A DNA stretch of 14,069 nucleotides from Nitrospira bacterium HGW-Nitrospira-1 (GCA_002839535.1 PGYF01000020.1:846-14914), one strand, 5' to 3'; shown: positions 1-6,670, counted from the first letter of the stretch. Numbers and translations are program-made. The notes: generated by a model from the sequence alone, not told the origin.

Positions 1-200
1 TCCTTCGTGTAACGCCCTTGCGGAATACCTTTCATCCTGACACCTCCGTCTTTGTATTTTATCAGACTTTGGTGTCCATTTTTTCCATCTTACATCAGAG
101 TATCTCTATTTTTCGGACAAACCTTTCCTTTTGCATTTATACCTTTCATTTGTTAGCATTAGAGTATGTTATATTTTTCTCCATTGATAGGAGCTTCAAG
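1..200. other. AT-rich non-coding left edge upstream of brnT
   Basis: No credible gene. A reading frame is open from 18 into brnT, but its translation before position 201 is low-complexity and hydrophobic and does not resemble the BrnT family, so I read it as non-coding. The stretch contains an inverted repeat (39-76) and two copies of the 10-mer tacctttcat (26-35 and 140-149). These could be operator half-sites, since ribbon-helix-helix antitoxins usually repress their own promoter, but that is speculation. A poor sigma70-like pair (TTGCAT at 131-136, TAGCAT at 154-159, 17-bp spacer) is the best promoter candidate I can see. Confidence 0.4.
39..76. repeat. 13-bp imperfect inverted repeat
   Basis: The arms are gacacctccgtct (39-51) and agactttggtgtc (64-76), separated by 12 bases. 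They match at 10 of 13 positions, with all mismatches in the middle three bases (gacacc-NNN-gtct). A paired gacacc/ggtgtc arrangement followed by a T run resembles the end region of an insertion sequence or a regulatory palindrome. No transposase is visible, and the window starts only 38 bases before it. Confidence 0.4.
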
Positions 201-491
201 TTGTCCATCGTGATTGATGATATAATATGGTTGGATACAGTTGTAGAAAAGCTTGCATGGAAGCACAGAGTGCTTCCCTATGAGGTGGAAAAGGTCTTAT
301 CGGGAAAATGCAGAATATTCAAAAAGGAAAGCGGTCATGTAGATGGTGAAGACCTATATAATGCCCTCGGCAAAACAATAGGGGGGCGCTTTATCTCGGT
401 ATTTTTCATAAAGAAGCTTAACAATAAGGCTTTGATTATAACTGCAAGGGATATGAACAACCATGAGCGGAGGAGATATGAGAAAAAGTAA
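201..491 (+). CDS. brnT: BrnT-family toxin (type II toxin-antitoxin, RelE-like ribonuclease)
   Basis: Predicted 96-residue toxin. Known BrnT proteins are small RelE-fold ribonucleases that inhibit translation and are neutralised by BrnA. The C-terminal half carries the family signature: a G-x-T-x-G-G-R-F run (residues 57-64), a hydrophobic strand SVFFI, then TARDMNNHERRRY (81-93), matching the usual 'SARxAxxxERxxY' ending. The N-terminal half (WLDTVVEKLAWKHRVLPYEVEKVL) aligns in style with the family's 'WDxxKxxxNxxKHxVxFxEA' but is divergent. I chose the TTG at 201 because AGGAG at 189-193 lies 7 nt upstream. GTG at 210 is too far from that site, and an earlier start at 18 adds 61 unrelated residues. 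The gene overlaps brnA by 14 nt. It is AT-richer than the - strand operon, consistent with acquisition by transfer. The family assignment rests on motifs, not on a search. Confidence 0.8.
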   Translation: MSIVIDDIIWLDTVVEKLAWKHRVLPYEVEKVLSGKCRIFKKESGHVDGEDLYNALGKTIGGRFISVFFIKKLNNKALIITARDMNNHERRRYEKK

Positions 492-717
492 ACAAATAGA
501 AATGACTATTTCAGAGGCAAGCGATTTTTTTGATGAACACGACATATTTGAATTCGACAATGTGAAAGAAGTAACAGATATCAAATTTAAGTTGCAAAAG
601 AAGAAATACATAGGGCTTGACATGGGGTTGTTTGAAAAGATCCGCAATAAGGCCAAGAAACTTCATAAAAGCGAAGATTTGCTGATAAATGAGTGGCTAT
701 TAGAGAAGACGGAATAA
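478..717 (+). CDS. brnA: BrnA-like / CopG-family antitoxin
   Basis: Predicted 79-residue antitoxin partner of the upstream toxin. Such proteins have an N-terminal toxin-binding segment and a C-terminal ribbon-helix-helix that binds the operon promoter. The N-terminus reads like the CopG-antitoxin family (PF12441 style): an SEASDFFDEHD motif at 12-22, where relatives have 'S.eEE.dFWdthD'. The segment from residue 43 (KYIGLDMGLFEKIRNKAKK) through the ending INEWLLEK fits the strand-helix-helix DNA-binding part. I chose ATG 478 because GGAGG (469-473) sits just upstream. The in-frame ATG at 463 has no good ribosome site and would add five residues. The start lies inside the toxin gene, so the two are probably translationally coupled. 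Which BrnA or CopG subfamily it belongs to is uncertain. Confidence 0.78.
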   Translation: MRKSKQIEMTISEASDFFDEHDIFEFDNVKEVTDIKFKLQKKKYIGLDMGLFEKIRNKAKKLHKSEDLLINEWLLEKTE

Positions 718-838
718 GCAGATAACGGTATCTTGCCTGGCTGAGAAATCGGGGACGGGTTCGTATTTAAACACTGGAGGGGTTCAGACTTTGCATATTG
801 GCATTTGAATGTGGTTATTGCGAGATGAAATACAACAA

Positions 839-862
839 TAGGGGTATCCCCTAATTTGTTTG
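839..862 (+). terminator. Weak terminator-like hairpin downstream of brnTA
   Basis: Perfect 6-bp stem tagggg (839-844) / ccccta (848-853) with a 3-base loop, followed on the + strand by a T-enriched tail (atttgttt). It lies about 120 nt past the brnA stop. The stem is short and the tail interrupted, so termination is plausible but not strong. Confidence 0.3.
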
Positions 863-963
863 CCCTTCGGCCTTTGCTTAAGCCTGTTGATACATTCCCG
901 TTGACTCATAAGGGCCAACCCCTTTTCTTAACCTATTTAGAGTCTGTGTATAAATTAAAGTTT

Positions 964-1050
964 GTCATCCTCGGGCTTGACCCCCGATCAAGCATGCCCT
1001 CTGACTTGATCAGGGGGTCGTGGAATGACAGAGGGGATCGGGCAATGACA
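964..1050. repeat. Composite palindromic intergenic repeat (REP/MITE-like)
   Basis: An outer pair gtcatcc (964-970) / ggaatgac (1022-1029) encloses a strong inner stem, gacccccgatcaag (979-992) against cttgatcagggggtcg (1005-1020). The right part also holds a tandem duplication: agggggtcgtggaatgaca (1012-1030) and aggggatcgggcaatgaca (1032-1050) agree at 16 of 19 positions. Sequences of the form 'gtcatcctcgggcttgacc...ggaatgac' are, to my knowledge, common dispersed palindromic repeats in several bacterial phyla. It sits between convergent genes, the usual place for such elements. Read on the - strand the hairpin is followed by AAACTTTAATTT, so it may also terminate ihfB transcription. Confidence 0.6.
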
Positions 1051-1051
1051 C

Positions 1052-1074
1052 AAATTAGGAAGCAATTCATTAAA
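1052..1074. repeat. 23-bp edge repeat, copy 1
   Basis: This segment (begins aaattaggaagc, ends attcattaaa) is an exact reverse complement of 14047-14069, the last 23 bases of the window. It directly adjoins the palindromic repeat 964-1050 and may be its outer part. An exact 23-bp match within 14 kb is far beyond chance, so it marks a dispersed element. Confidence 0.7.
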
Positions 1075-1088
1075 TGCTTTTTTTAGGA

Positions 1089-1370
1089 TTATTTCGCGTT
1101 CAGAGCTTCCCTGAGCGCTTTTCCGACCTTGAAACAGAGGACCTTTTTCTCCGGCACTAATACAGTCTTCCCTGTCTTTGGATTTCTTGCCTTACGCGGA
1201 TTTCTTGTTTTTAACCGGAAATTTCCAAAACCTCTGATTTCGATTTTTTCACCGTGCAAGAGGGCTTTCTTTATGCTTTCGAAAACAGTCTCGACAACAA
1301 TCTGTGTCTGGTTTCTGGTGAGCCCTTCAACTTTTTCCGCAACTTTTTCGATCAGGACGGATTTTGTCAT
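1089..1370 (-). CDS. ihfB: HU/IHF-family DNA-binding protein, IHF-beta-like
   Basis: 93-residue nucleoid protein of the HU/IHF family, which bends DNA as a dimer. The N-terminus MTKSVLIEKVAEK gives the two-helix dimerisation body. The centre has KIEIRGFGNFRLKTRNPRKARNPKTG (residues 42-67), the hallmark of the family including the beta-arm with its intercalating-proline region. The C-terminus VLCFKVGKALREALN matches the 'xxFKxGKxLRexl' ending. The MTKS start, the EIRGFG wording and the position after rpsA favour IHF-beta (as in cmk-rpsA-ihfB of enterobacteria). Some lineages use a single HU-like homolog here, so the alpha/beta/HU label is tentative. ATG 1370 is preceded by TAAGGAG five bases away, and the TAA of that site is the sppA stop. 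It is the last gene of the operon. Confidence 0.9.
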   Translation of the reverse strand: MTKSVLIEKVAEKVEGLTRNQTQIVVETVFESIKKALLHGEKIEIRGFGNFRLKTRNPRKARNPKTGKTVLVPEKKVLCFKVGKALREALNAK

Positions 1371-1379
1371 AAAAACTCC

Positions 1380-2228
1380 TTAAGGTGAGTATAAGTATTT
1401 TATCTTGACTGTCGGAAAAATATCCGCAATCTCCTTCGGAAATTTATTTCTCAGGATATCGATAACCGAAAATTTATTTTTTCTGGAAATAACCTGCGGC
1501 TCTTCCCTGATGCCTGCAAGGGTTGCAGCGGTTTTTATGGCGTCCTCGAGGGTCCCCAGTTCATCAACGAGGCCGTAAGTTTTTGCCTGTTCTCCGGTAA
1601 AAATTCGACCGTCTGCGATTTTTCTGAGCTCTTCCATCTTGATCTTTCTTCCTTCGGATACTGCTTTTATGAATTGCTCATGGACGTTATCCATAACACC
1701 CTGCAGTATCTCCCGCTCTTCTTTCCCCATAGTGCGGAACGCGGAAGCGATATCCTTATGCCTGCCGCTCTTGATGACCTCGGTCTTAATCCCGATCTTG
1801 TTCATGAGGCCTTCTATATTCGGTATTTCCATGATAACGCCGATGGAGCCGGTGAGGGTTCCCGGGTTTGCAATAATTTTTGTTGCCGGCGCTGAAATAT
1901 AGTATCCTCCCGAGGCTGCAACCGAGCCCATTGATACAACGACTTTCTTTTTTGCGACAGCCTTCTTTACCTCTTCGTAAATTTCCTGGGATGGGGCAAC
2001 CGCTCCCCCGGGGCTGTCGACCCTCAAAACAATAGCTTTTATTGAATTGTCTTTTGTGTATTCCTTGAGTTCATCAACAGCGTTCTTTGAATCAATTATC
2101 GGACCTTCTATCCTGATAAGCGCCAGCTTGCTTCCCAATGGTATATTTTTCTGGAATATGGCGAGAAACAGGCTGATAAACACGAGGATCACAAGCAGAC
2201 CTGTTATGATTAAATAGGATTTTTTCAT
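1380..2228 (-). CDS. sppA: Signal peptide peptidase SppA, short form
   Basis: Membrane-bound serine protease that degrades cleaved signal peptides. It has 282 residues, the length of the single-domain (B. subtilis-type) form rather than the tandem-domain 67-kDa enterobacterial form. An N-terminal hydrophobic segment (about 5-25, after MKKS) anchors it in the inner membrane. The ClpP-like core shows LRVDSPGGAV (68-77) for the oxyanion region and SMGSVAASGGYYIS (99-112) with nucleophile Ser106. KSGRHKDI (153-160) supplies general-base Lys158. The Ser-Lys spacing of 52 residues equals that of B. subtilis SppA (Ser147/Lys199). The ATG overlaps the rpsA stop (ATGA), and an AAAGGA site lies 7 nt upstream, just after the hairpin at 2245-2273. 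Pairing with rpsA in an operon suggests co-expression with translation rather than a direct functional link. Confidence 0.93.
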   Translation of the reverse strand: MKKSYLIITGLLVILVFISLFLAIFQKNIPLGSKLALIRIEGPIIDSKNAVDELKEYTKDNSIKAIVLRVDSPGGAVAPSQEIYEEVKKAVAKKKVVVSMGSVAASGGYYISAPATKIIANPGTLTGSIGVIMEIPNIEGLMNKIGIKTEVIKSGRHKDIASAFRTMGKEEREILQGVMDNVHEQFIKAVSEGRKIKMEELRKIADGRIFTGEQAKTYGLVDELGTLEDAIKTAATLAGIREEPQVISRKNKFSVIDILRNKFPKEIADIFPTVKIKYLYSP

Positions 2229-3844
2229 TCAACAGTCCTTTTTATCCCGTTCAGAGATGAATCTCTAACGGGATTTACGTGTTTCATGCTCAGGCCGATT
2301 TTTCTCTCCTCAAGGTCTATTTTGATAATCCCCGCCTTTATCTCATCTCCCTCTTTTATCGGCTCTTCCCCTTCACCTCCGGAATGAGGAACAATCTCTG
2401 AAGAATAGATGAGCCCCTCAACGCCTCCTTCCATCTCTATGAAAATGCCGAAATCAGTTATCCTCAGAACCTTCCCCATAACTTCATCTCCGAGTTTGAA
2501 GGTGGAAGGAATAACTTCAATCCAGGGGTCTTGCTCCAGTTGTTTGAGTCCAAGGGCGATTTTTTCATTCGCAGAGTCTATACTGAGAATGACGGCTTCG
2601 ATTTTCTGCCCTTTCTTCACGAGTTCCGAAGGATGCTTGACATGTTTTACCCATGAAAGATCAGATATGTGAATAAGGCCGTCTATGCCTTCCGGGAGTC
2701 CGACAAAGACTCCGAAATCAGTAATGCTCTTCACCTTCCCGGAAATCTTCTGCCCAGGCTGGTAGCGCTGGCTTATCAGTTCCCATGGACTCGGCTTTAG
2801 CTGCTTGAGGCTCAGGGAAAGTTTTCTCTCGTTTTTGTCGACTTTCAATACGATTGCCTCAACTGTCTCGCCGATAGAGAGATATTTTGACGGATGCTTT
2901 GGTCTCGGCAGCCAATCAATTTCGGATATATGGACAAGGCCTTCGAGACCTTCCTCAAGTTCCATGAATGCGCCGTAATCGGTTATGCTTACAACTTTTC
3001 CTGTTATATGTTTTCCCGCAGGATACTTTTCTTCAATATCCAGCCATGGGTCCGGGTTTTTCTGTTTATACCCGAGGGTCACCCGTTCCTTTTCCGCATC
3101 ATATTTCAATACCATGACCTCTATCTCGTCGCCGACAGCAAAAAACTCTGAAGGATGGGTTATCCTGCCCCAGGATATGTCTGAAATATGGAGGAGGCCG
3201 TCAATTCCTCCGAGGTCTACGAACACCCCGTAATCAATGATATTCTTTACTGCCCCTGTGATGACGGCCCCTTCCTTGAGCTTTGTGATTGTCTCCACTT
3301 TTTTGAGCGCCCGCTCCTCTTCTATAATCGCCCTCCTGGATACTATCACATTGGAGCGTTTATTATTGATTTTCAGTATCCTGAATGAAAGTTTCAGACC
3401 TATCAGGCTGTCAAGGTCTTTTATAATCTTTGTATCTATCTGCGAGCCCGGGAGAAACGCCTTAACCCCGCCGAGGTCCACACTCAGACCGCCCTTTATT
3501 TTTTCGATGATCCTGCCTTCAACTTCAGAGCCTTCCTCAAGAGATTTTTCGAGTATGTCCCATGTTTTTATCTTTGAAGCGCGTTCCTTGGAAAGCCTGA
3601 TCACGCCTTCGGAATCCCGCATGTTTTCGACATAAACCTCCAGAGCGGATCCTGGCTTTAAAGTTTTGAGTTCCTCTTCGGTGAATTCAGCGATTCTGAT
3701 GTAGCCCTCGGATTTGTATCCTATGTCCACGATAATTGCATTTTGTTTTATGGCAACTATTTTACCGGCCAGCAAAGCCCCTTCCGAGACACTTTGAAAG
3801 GTTTCTGCATAACGCCTTTCCATTTCGTTGTTATTTGTTTCCAT
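2225..3844 (-). CDS. rpsA: 30S ribosomal protein S1, six S1 domains
   Basis: Ribosomal protein S1, which binds and unfolds mRNA at the 30S subunit. At 539 residues it has six OB-fold S1 domains at about 21-88, 104-172, 191-261, 277-348, 364-435 and 451-522. The first two are divergent, as expected for the ribosome-docking pair. Domains 3-6 share the canonical 'G.V..I.DYG.FV.L..GI.GL.HISD.SW' pattern. The length is close to the six-domain E. coli protein (557). The start ATG 3844 overlaps the ispH TAA by one base (TAATG), and a GGAGGGG run lies about 10-12 nt upstream. A second Met at residue 8 has no ribosome site. The C-terminus is odd: after KHV the last 16 residues, NPVRDSSLNGIKRTVE, are largely encoded by a near-perfect DNA palindrome (2245-2273) and look like an added tail. 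Confidence 0.96.
   Translation of the reverse strand: METNNNEMERRYAETFQSVSEGALLAGKIVAIKQNAIIVDIGYKSEGYIRIAEFTEEELKTLKPGSALEVYVENMRDSEGVIRLSKERASKIKTWDILEKSLEEGSEVEGRIIEKIKGGLSVDLGGVKAFLPGSQIDTKIIKDLDSLIGLKLSFRILKINNKRSNVIVSRRAIIEEERALKKVETITKLKEGAVITGAVKNIIDYGVFVDLGGIDGLLHISDISWGRITHPSEFFAVGDEIEVMVLKYDAEKERVTLGYKQKNPDPWLDIEEKYPAGKHITGKVVSITDYGAFMELEEGLEGLVHISEIDWLPRPKHPSKYLSIGETVEAIVLKVDKNERKLSLSLKQLKPSPWELISQRYQPGQKISGKVKSITDFGVFVGLPEGIDGLIHISDLSWVKHVKHPSELVKKGQKIEAVILSIDSANEKIALGLKQLEQDPWIEVIPSTFKLGDEVMGKVLRITDFGIFIEMEGGVEGLIYSSEIVPHSGGEGEEPIKEGDEIKAGIIKIDLEERKIGLSMKHVNPVRDSSLNGIKRTVE
2245..2273. repeat. Near-perfect palindrome inside the 3' end of rpsA
   Basis: The arms tcccgttcagagat (2245-2258) and atctctaacggga (2261-2273) pair with a single bulged base and a very short loop. 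Translated on the - strand the element is codons 524-534 of rpsA (NPVRDSSLNGI), keeps the frame open, and ends 17 bases before the sppA start. In mRNA it would form a strong hairpin just upstream of the sppA ribosome site. No U-run follows (the next bases are ATAAAAAGG), so it is not an intrinsic terminator. It looks like a small dispersed palindromic element tolerated as a protein tail, and it may modulate sppA translation or 3' mRNA decay. Confidence 0.7.
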
Positions 3845-4716
3845 TACAGGATTTCCCCTCCGATATCTATAATTCTTTTTTCTACTTTTCTTATGATCCA
3901 GTCAGGCGTTGAAGCGCCGGCGGTAATGCCGACTTTTCGTGCATTTACAAACCACGCTTTCCTGAGTTCCCCCTCGGTCTCTATATGGTATGTCCTGACA
4001 GGCAGAGATGTGCATAGATGCGCAAGCTGTGTTGTATTGGCGCTGTTTCTGCCTCCAACGACAATCATAACATCAACCTTTCGGGCCATATCAGCAGTCT
4101 CTTTCAATCTCAGAGCAGTAGAATTGCATATGGTATTATATACTTTTACCTCTTTTACATGTTCAATGATATTTGAAAGGAGCTTTTTCAAGGCTTCAAC
4201 CGGCTGAGTGGTCTGAACAACTATCCCTACTTTTGTTTTGAGCCTGGGGATCCGGGTGTTTTCATCAACGACTACGACGTCTTCACCGGCGTAGCTCATA
4301 ATACCCTTTACCTCGGGGTGGCTGCTGTCCCCAAGGATCACTACCTGATACCCGTTTTCTTTCAAAAGTTGCGCATAGCGCTGGGCATTTTTTACAAAGG
4401 GACAGGTAGCGTCAATCAATCTGAACCTCTGCGAGGTTATCGTATCATAGAGATGACAGGATATGCCATGTGTCCGTATGATAAGGGCCTTGATCTCTTT
4501 GTTGCGAATGTCACTGATATCCTCGAGGGGAAATATCCCTTCGGTCTTCAATTTTTCTATCACCTGGGGGTTGTGAATTATCGGACCCAGTGTATAGACC
4601 CCCTCCGGTATCTCTTTGGCAATATCAAAGGCAATATCAATGGCCCTTTTCACCCCAAAACAGAACCCTGCCCTTTTTGCAGTAATTATTTCCACCTGTG
4701 CAGTTTTCCTCGTCAT
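3844..4716 (-). CDS. ispH: 4-hydroxy-3-methylbut-2-enyl diphosphate reductase
   Basis: IspH (LytB), the last enzyme of the MEP isoprenoid pathway. It reduces HMBPP to IPP and DMAPP with an iron-sulfur cluster. All three cluster cysteines are present: Cys19 in AGFCFGVKRA, Cys105 in DATCPFVK and Cys197 in NTICNST. Substrate and proton-relay residues are also visible: His48 (GPIIHNP), His83 (RTHG), His133 and Glu135 (SSHPEVKG), and the NTTQL diphosphate loop. It has 290 residues, the normal length. ATG 4716 lies two bases after the cmk stop, with a poor ribosome site. GTG at 4695 would give the family-typical start MEIITAKRAGFCFG, with GAGGA 11 nt ahead, and is a real alternative. IspH next to rpsA is a recurrent arrangement in several phyla. 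The enzyme implies the MEP route in this organism. Confidence 0.96.
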   Translation of the reverse strand: MTRKTAQVEIITAKRAGFCFGVKRAIDIAFDIAKEIPEGVYTLGPIIHNPQVIEKLKTEGIFPLEDISDIRNKEIKALIIRTHGISCHLYDTITSQRFRLIDATCPFVKNAQRYAQLLKENGYQVVILGDSSHPEVKGIMSYAGEDVVVVDENTRIPRLKTKVGIVVQTTQPVEALKKLLSNIIEHVKEVKVYNTICNSTALRLKETADMARKVDVMIVVGGRNSANTTQLAHLCTSLPVRTYHIETEGELRKAWFVNARKVGITAGASTPDWIIRKVEKRIIDIGGEIL

Positions 4717-4718
4717 TT

Positions 4719-5375
4719 TTACTTTTTATGGGAGTTTTTTTTGATTATATCAAGGATTTTCCGAAAAACATCATCTATGGAAAGGCCGGAGGAATCAATA
4801 AGATATGCGTCATCTGCCCTTTTCAAAGGAGCAATGTCCCTGCCTGAGTCCCTGACGTCTCTTTCTATAACATCTATGCGTATCTTGTCCCTGTTGACTT
4901 CAAACCCCCTGGATATCAGCTCCAGGGATCGTCTTTCGGAACGTTCTTCCACAGAGGCGTCAAGATAAAATTTTTTATATGCGGCAGGAAATACCACTGT
5001 GGTCATATCCCGTCCTTCAGCCACAAGGTCCGACTGAAGCGCCGCATCTCTCTGGATATTCAAGAGATGTTTGCGCACCGGTATTTTTGCTGAAAATACA
5101 GATGCATAATGCCCGGCCTCCGGTGAACGTATCTCCTGGGAGACGTCTTTGCCGTTGAGCAGGGTCAAGCCTTTACTGAATTCGACCTTTGTTTCCTTTA
5201 GCGCCTGAATCAGTTCCGCATCGGATGATAATTCGTTTATTCCAAGGAGTATAAGTCCCAGGGCCACAGCCCTGTAAAGGGCGCCTGTATCAAGATATTC
5301 ATAGCCGAGTTCTTTGGCTATAAGCCTTGCAATAGTGCTCTTGCCTGCCCCTGAAGGACCGTCTATGGCTATCAC
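4719..5375 (-). CDS. cmk: Cytidylate kinase
   Basis: CMP/dCMP kinase, which phosphorylates CMP and dCMP with ATP. Walker A is GPSGAGKST (residues 6-14). The CMP-binding segment YLDTGALYRA is at 27-36, GRDMTTVVFP at 121-130, and the lid/ADP region ERDVRDSGRDIAPLKRADDAYLID at 171-194. At 218 residues it fits the short bacterial family. The coordinates use the GTG at 5375, which begins immediately at the first beta strand (MIAIDGP). A CTG three codons upstream (5384-5382) overlaps the aroA stop as CTGA, lies 8 nt after GGGAGG, and would give MKKVIAIDGPSGAGKS, the more typical N-terminus. The GTG lies 17 nt from that ribosome site. Located between aroA and ispH-rpsA, as in the widespread aroA-cmk-rpsA arrangement. 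Confidence 0.95.
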   Translation of the reverse strand: MIAIDGPSGAGKSTIARLIAKELGYEYLDTGALYRAVALGLILLGINELSSDAELIQALKETKVEFSKGLTLLNGKDVSQEIRSPEAGHYASVFSAKIPVRKHLLNIQRDAALQSDLVAEGRDMTTVVFPAAYKKFYLDASVEERSERRSLELISRGFEVNRDKIRIDVIERDVRDSGRDIAPLKRADDAYLIDSSGLSIDDVFRKILDIIKKNSHKK

Positions 5376-5380
5376 CTTTT

Positions 5381-6670
5381 TCAGGATGAAAGCCTCCCTA
5401 TAATATCAAAGAATCCCGGAAACGATATATCAACTGCCGACGCCCCGTTTATAATGGTTTTGCCCTCTGCCATAAGCGCTGCAATGCTCATGGCCATAGC
5501 AATTCTGTGGTCTCCGTGACTTTCCACCTCTGCGCCGCGCAGTCCTTCGGCCCCCTTTATACTCAGGCCGTCGGGATATTCATTGATCTCAACGCCCATT
5601 TTTCTGAGTTCAGTTGCTATTGTCTTTATCCTGTCCGATTCCTTCACCCGCAGTTCGCCGGCGCCTTTTATTGTTGTTGTGCCTTCTGCCAGGGCTGCGG
5701 CAACGCATAAGATCGGGAATTCATCGATCAGGGACGGCGCCAACTCGCCTGTTACAGAGACTGCCTTTAATGTTGATCCCCCCTTGCAGCAGATATCAGC
5801 GACAGGCTCACCGGAAACATCATGTATGTTTGAAACTTCAATAGCTGCGCCCATGTTCTTCAGTGCTGTAAGGAGCCCTGTCCGTGTGGGGTTTATCCCG
5901 ACATCCCTTACAAGGATTTCAGCGCCTGGTATGAGCAGCGCTGCAACGATGAAAAAGGCTGCCGACGAAAAATCTCCCGGCACATGCGTATCCAGAGCTC
6001 CCAGTTCTCTCCCTCCTCTGATGGTGATCCCAAGTCCTTTAACTGTTAAATCCGCGCCAAAAGCAGAGAGCATCTTCTCTGAGTGGTCCCGGGATTTTAC
6101 CGGCTCCATGATTTCCGTATCACCTCCGGCATACAGACCCGCAAGCAGCAGCGCGGATTTTACCTGTGCGCTTGCAATCGGCATTATGTATTTGATGGGA
6201 GATAGATCCCCGCCCTTTATCGCCAGCGGCGGATATTGGTTATTGTCCCGTGCGCTGATATGGGCGCCCATGAGGCTGAGGGGTTTGATCACCCTGGCCA
6301 TTGGTCTTGTCCTGAGAGAGCTGTCTCCTGTTAATACCGAGAAAAATGGGCTGCCGGAAAGGACGCCTGAAATAAGGCGGATGGTAGTGCCGGAATTTCC
6401 GCAGTCAATGACGTCTTGTGGTTCGGACAATCCGCGCAGTCCTTTGCCCTGTATTGTTAAGGTGGAGCCCTCATCAATAATATCTATGCCCAGGCTCCGG
6501 AATGCGTTTATGGTGCTGAGTGTATCATTTGCCCTGAGGAAATTCGTGACCGTGCTTGTCCCCTTTGCAAGGGAGGAAAAAATAACAGACCTGTGGGATA
6601 TTGATTTATCAGGCGGAGGTGAGAACTCGCCTTTAAACGCCCTGGCCCTGTTGAGTTCTATCCTATCCAA
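5381..6670 (-). CDS. aroA: 3-phosphoshikimate 1-carboxyvinyltransferase (EPSP synthase)
   Basis: Sixth step of the shikimate pathway: condenses shikimate-3-phosphate with PEP to give EPSP, the precursor of chorismate. It has 429 residues, full length. Conserved elements are DKSISHR (21-27, Lys22 binding PEP), CGNSGTTIRL (90-99), RPMARVIKPL (122-131), SAQVKSALLLAG (167-178) and SRDHSEKM (193-200). NPTRTG (260-265) and LIDEFP (314-319, catalytic Asp316) follow, then ELRVKESDRIK (339-349, with Glu344 and Arg347) and SHGDHRIAM further on. The wording resembles the B. subtilis enzyme more than E. coli AroA: SGTTIRL replaces AGTAMR, and RDHSE, SAQVK and NPTR are present. These agree with motifs used to define class II, often glyphosate-tolerant, enzymes, but tolerance cannot be concluded. 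The start is TTG, overlapping the tyrA stop by 8 nt, with GAGGGA about 5 nt upstream. Confidence 0.96.
   Translation of the reverse strand: MDRIELNRARAFKGEFSPPPDKSISHRSVIFSSLAKGTSTVTNFLRANDTLSTINAFRSLGIDIIDEGSTLTIQGKGLRGLSEPQDVIDCGNSGTTIRLISGVLSGSPFFSVLTGDSSLRTRPMARVIKPLSLMGAHISARDNNQYPPLAIKGGDLSPIKYIMPIASAQVKSALLLAGLYAGGDTEIMEPVKSRDHSEKMLSAFGADLTVKGLGITIRGGRELGALDTHVPGDFSSAAFFIVAALLIPGAEILVRDVGINPTRTGLLTALKNMGAAIEVSNIHDVSGEPVADICCKGGSTLKAVSVTGELAPSLIDEFPILCVAAALAEGTTTIKGAGELRVKESDRIKTIATELRKMGVEINEYPDGLSIKGAEGLRGAEVESHGDHRIAMAMSIAALMAEGKTIINGASAVDISFPGFFDIIGRLSS

Larger units (their letters stand above)
718..1088. other. Gene-free convergent intergenic region
   Basis: This is the gap between brnA (+) and ihfB (-), 371 bp. 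A 76-codon open frame at 856-1086 runs through the palindromic repeat and has no recognisable protein features. The gap contains a small hairpin (839-853), a composite palindromic repeat (964-1050) and one copy of the 23-bp edge repeat (1052-1074). The phrase 'aatcggggacgggttc' (746-761) resembles short sequences I associate with flanks of REP-associated or IS200-like transposases. That is only an impression, and no transposase is present. Confidence 0.5.

Noticed and set aside
18..200. N-terminal extension of the toxin from an ATG at 18
   Set aside because: The extra 61 residues are low-complexity hydrophobic sequence unlike any BrnT protein. The TTG at 201 has the proper ribosome site.
354..656. 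100-codon - strand open frame over brnT/brnA
   Set aside because: It is antisense to the toxin-antitoxin pair and has no ribosome site or domain features.
856..1086. 76-codon + strand open frame in the convergent gap
   Set aside because: It runs through the palindromic repeat, has no ribosome site or family resemblance, and its length is unremarkable for such sequence.
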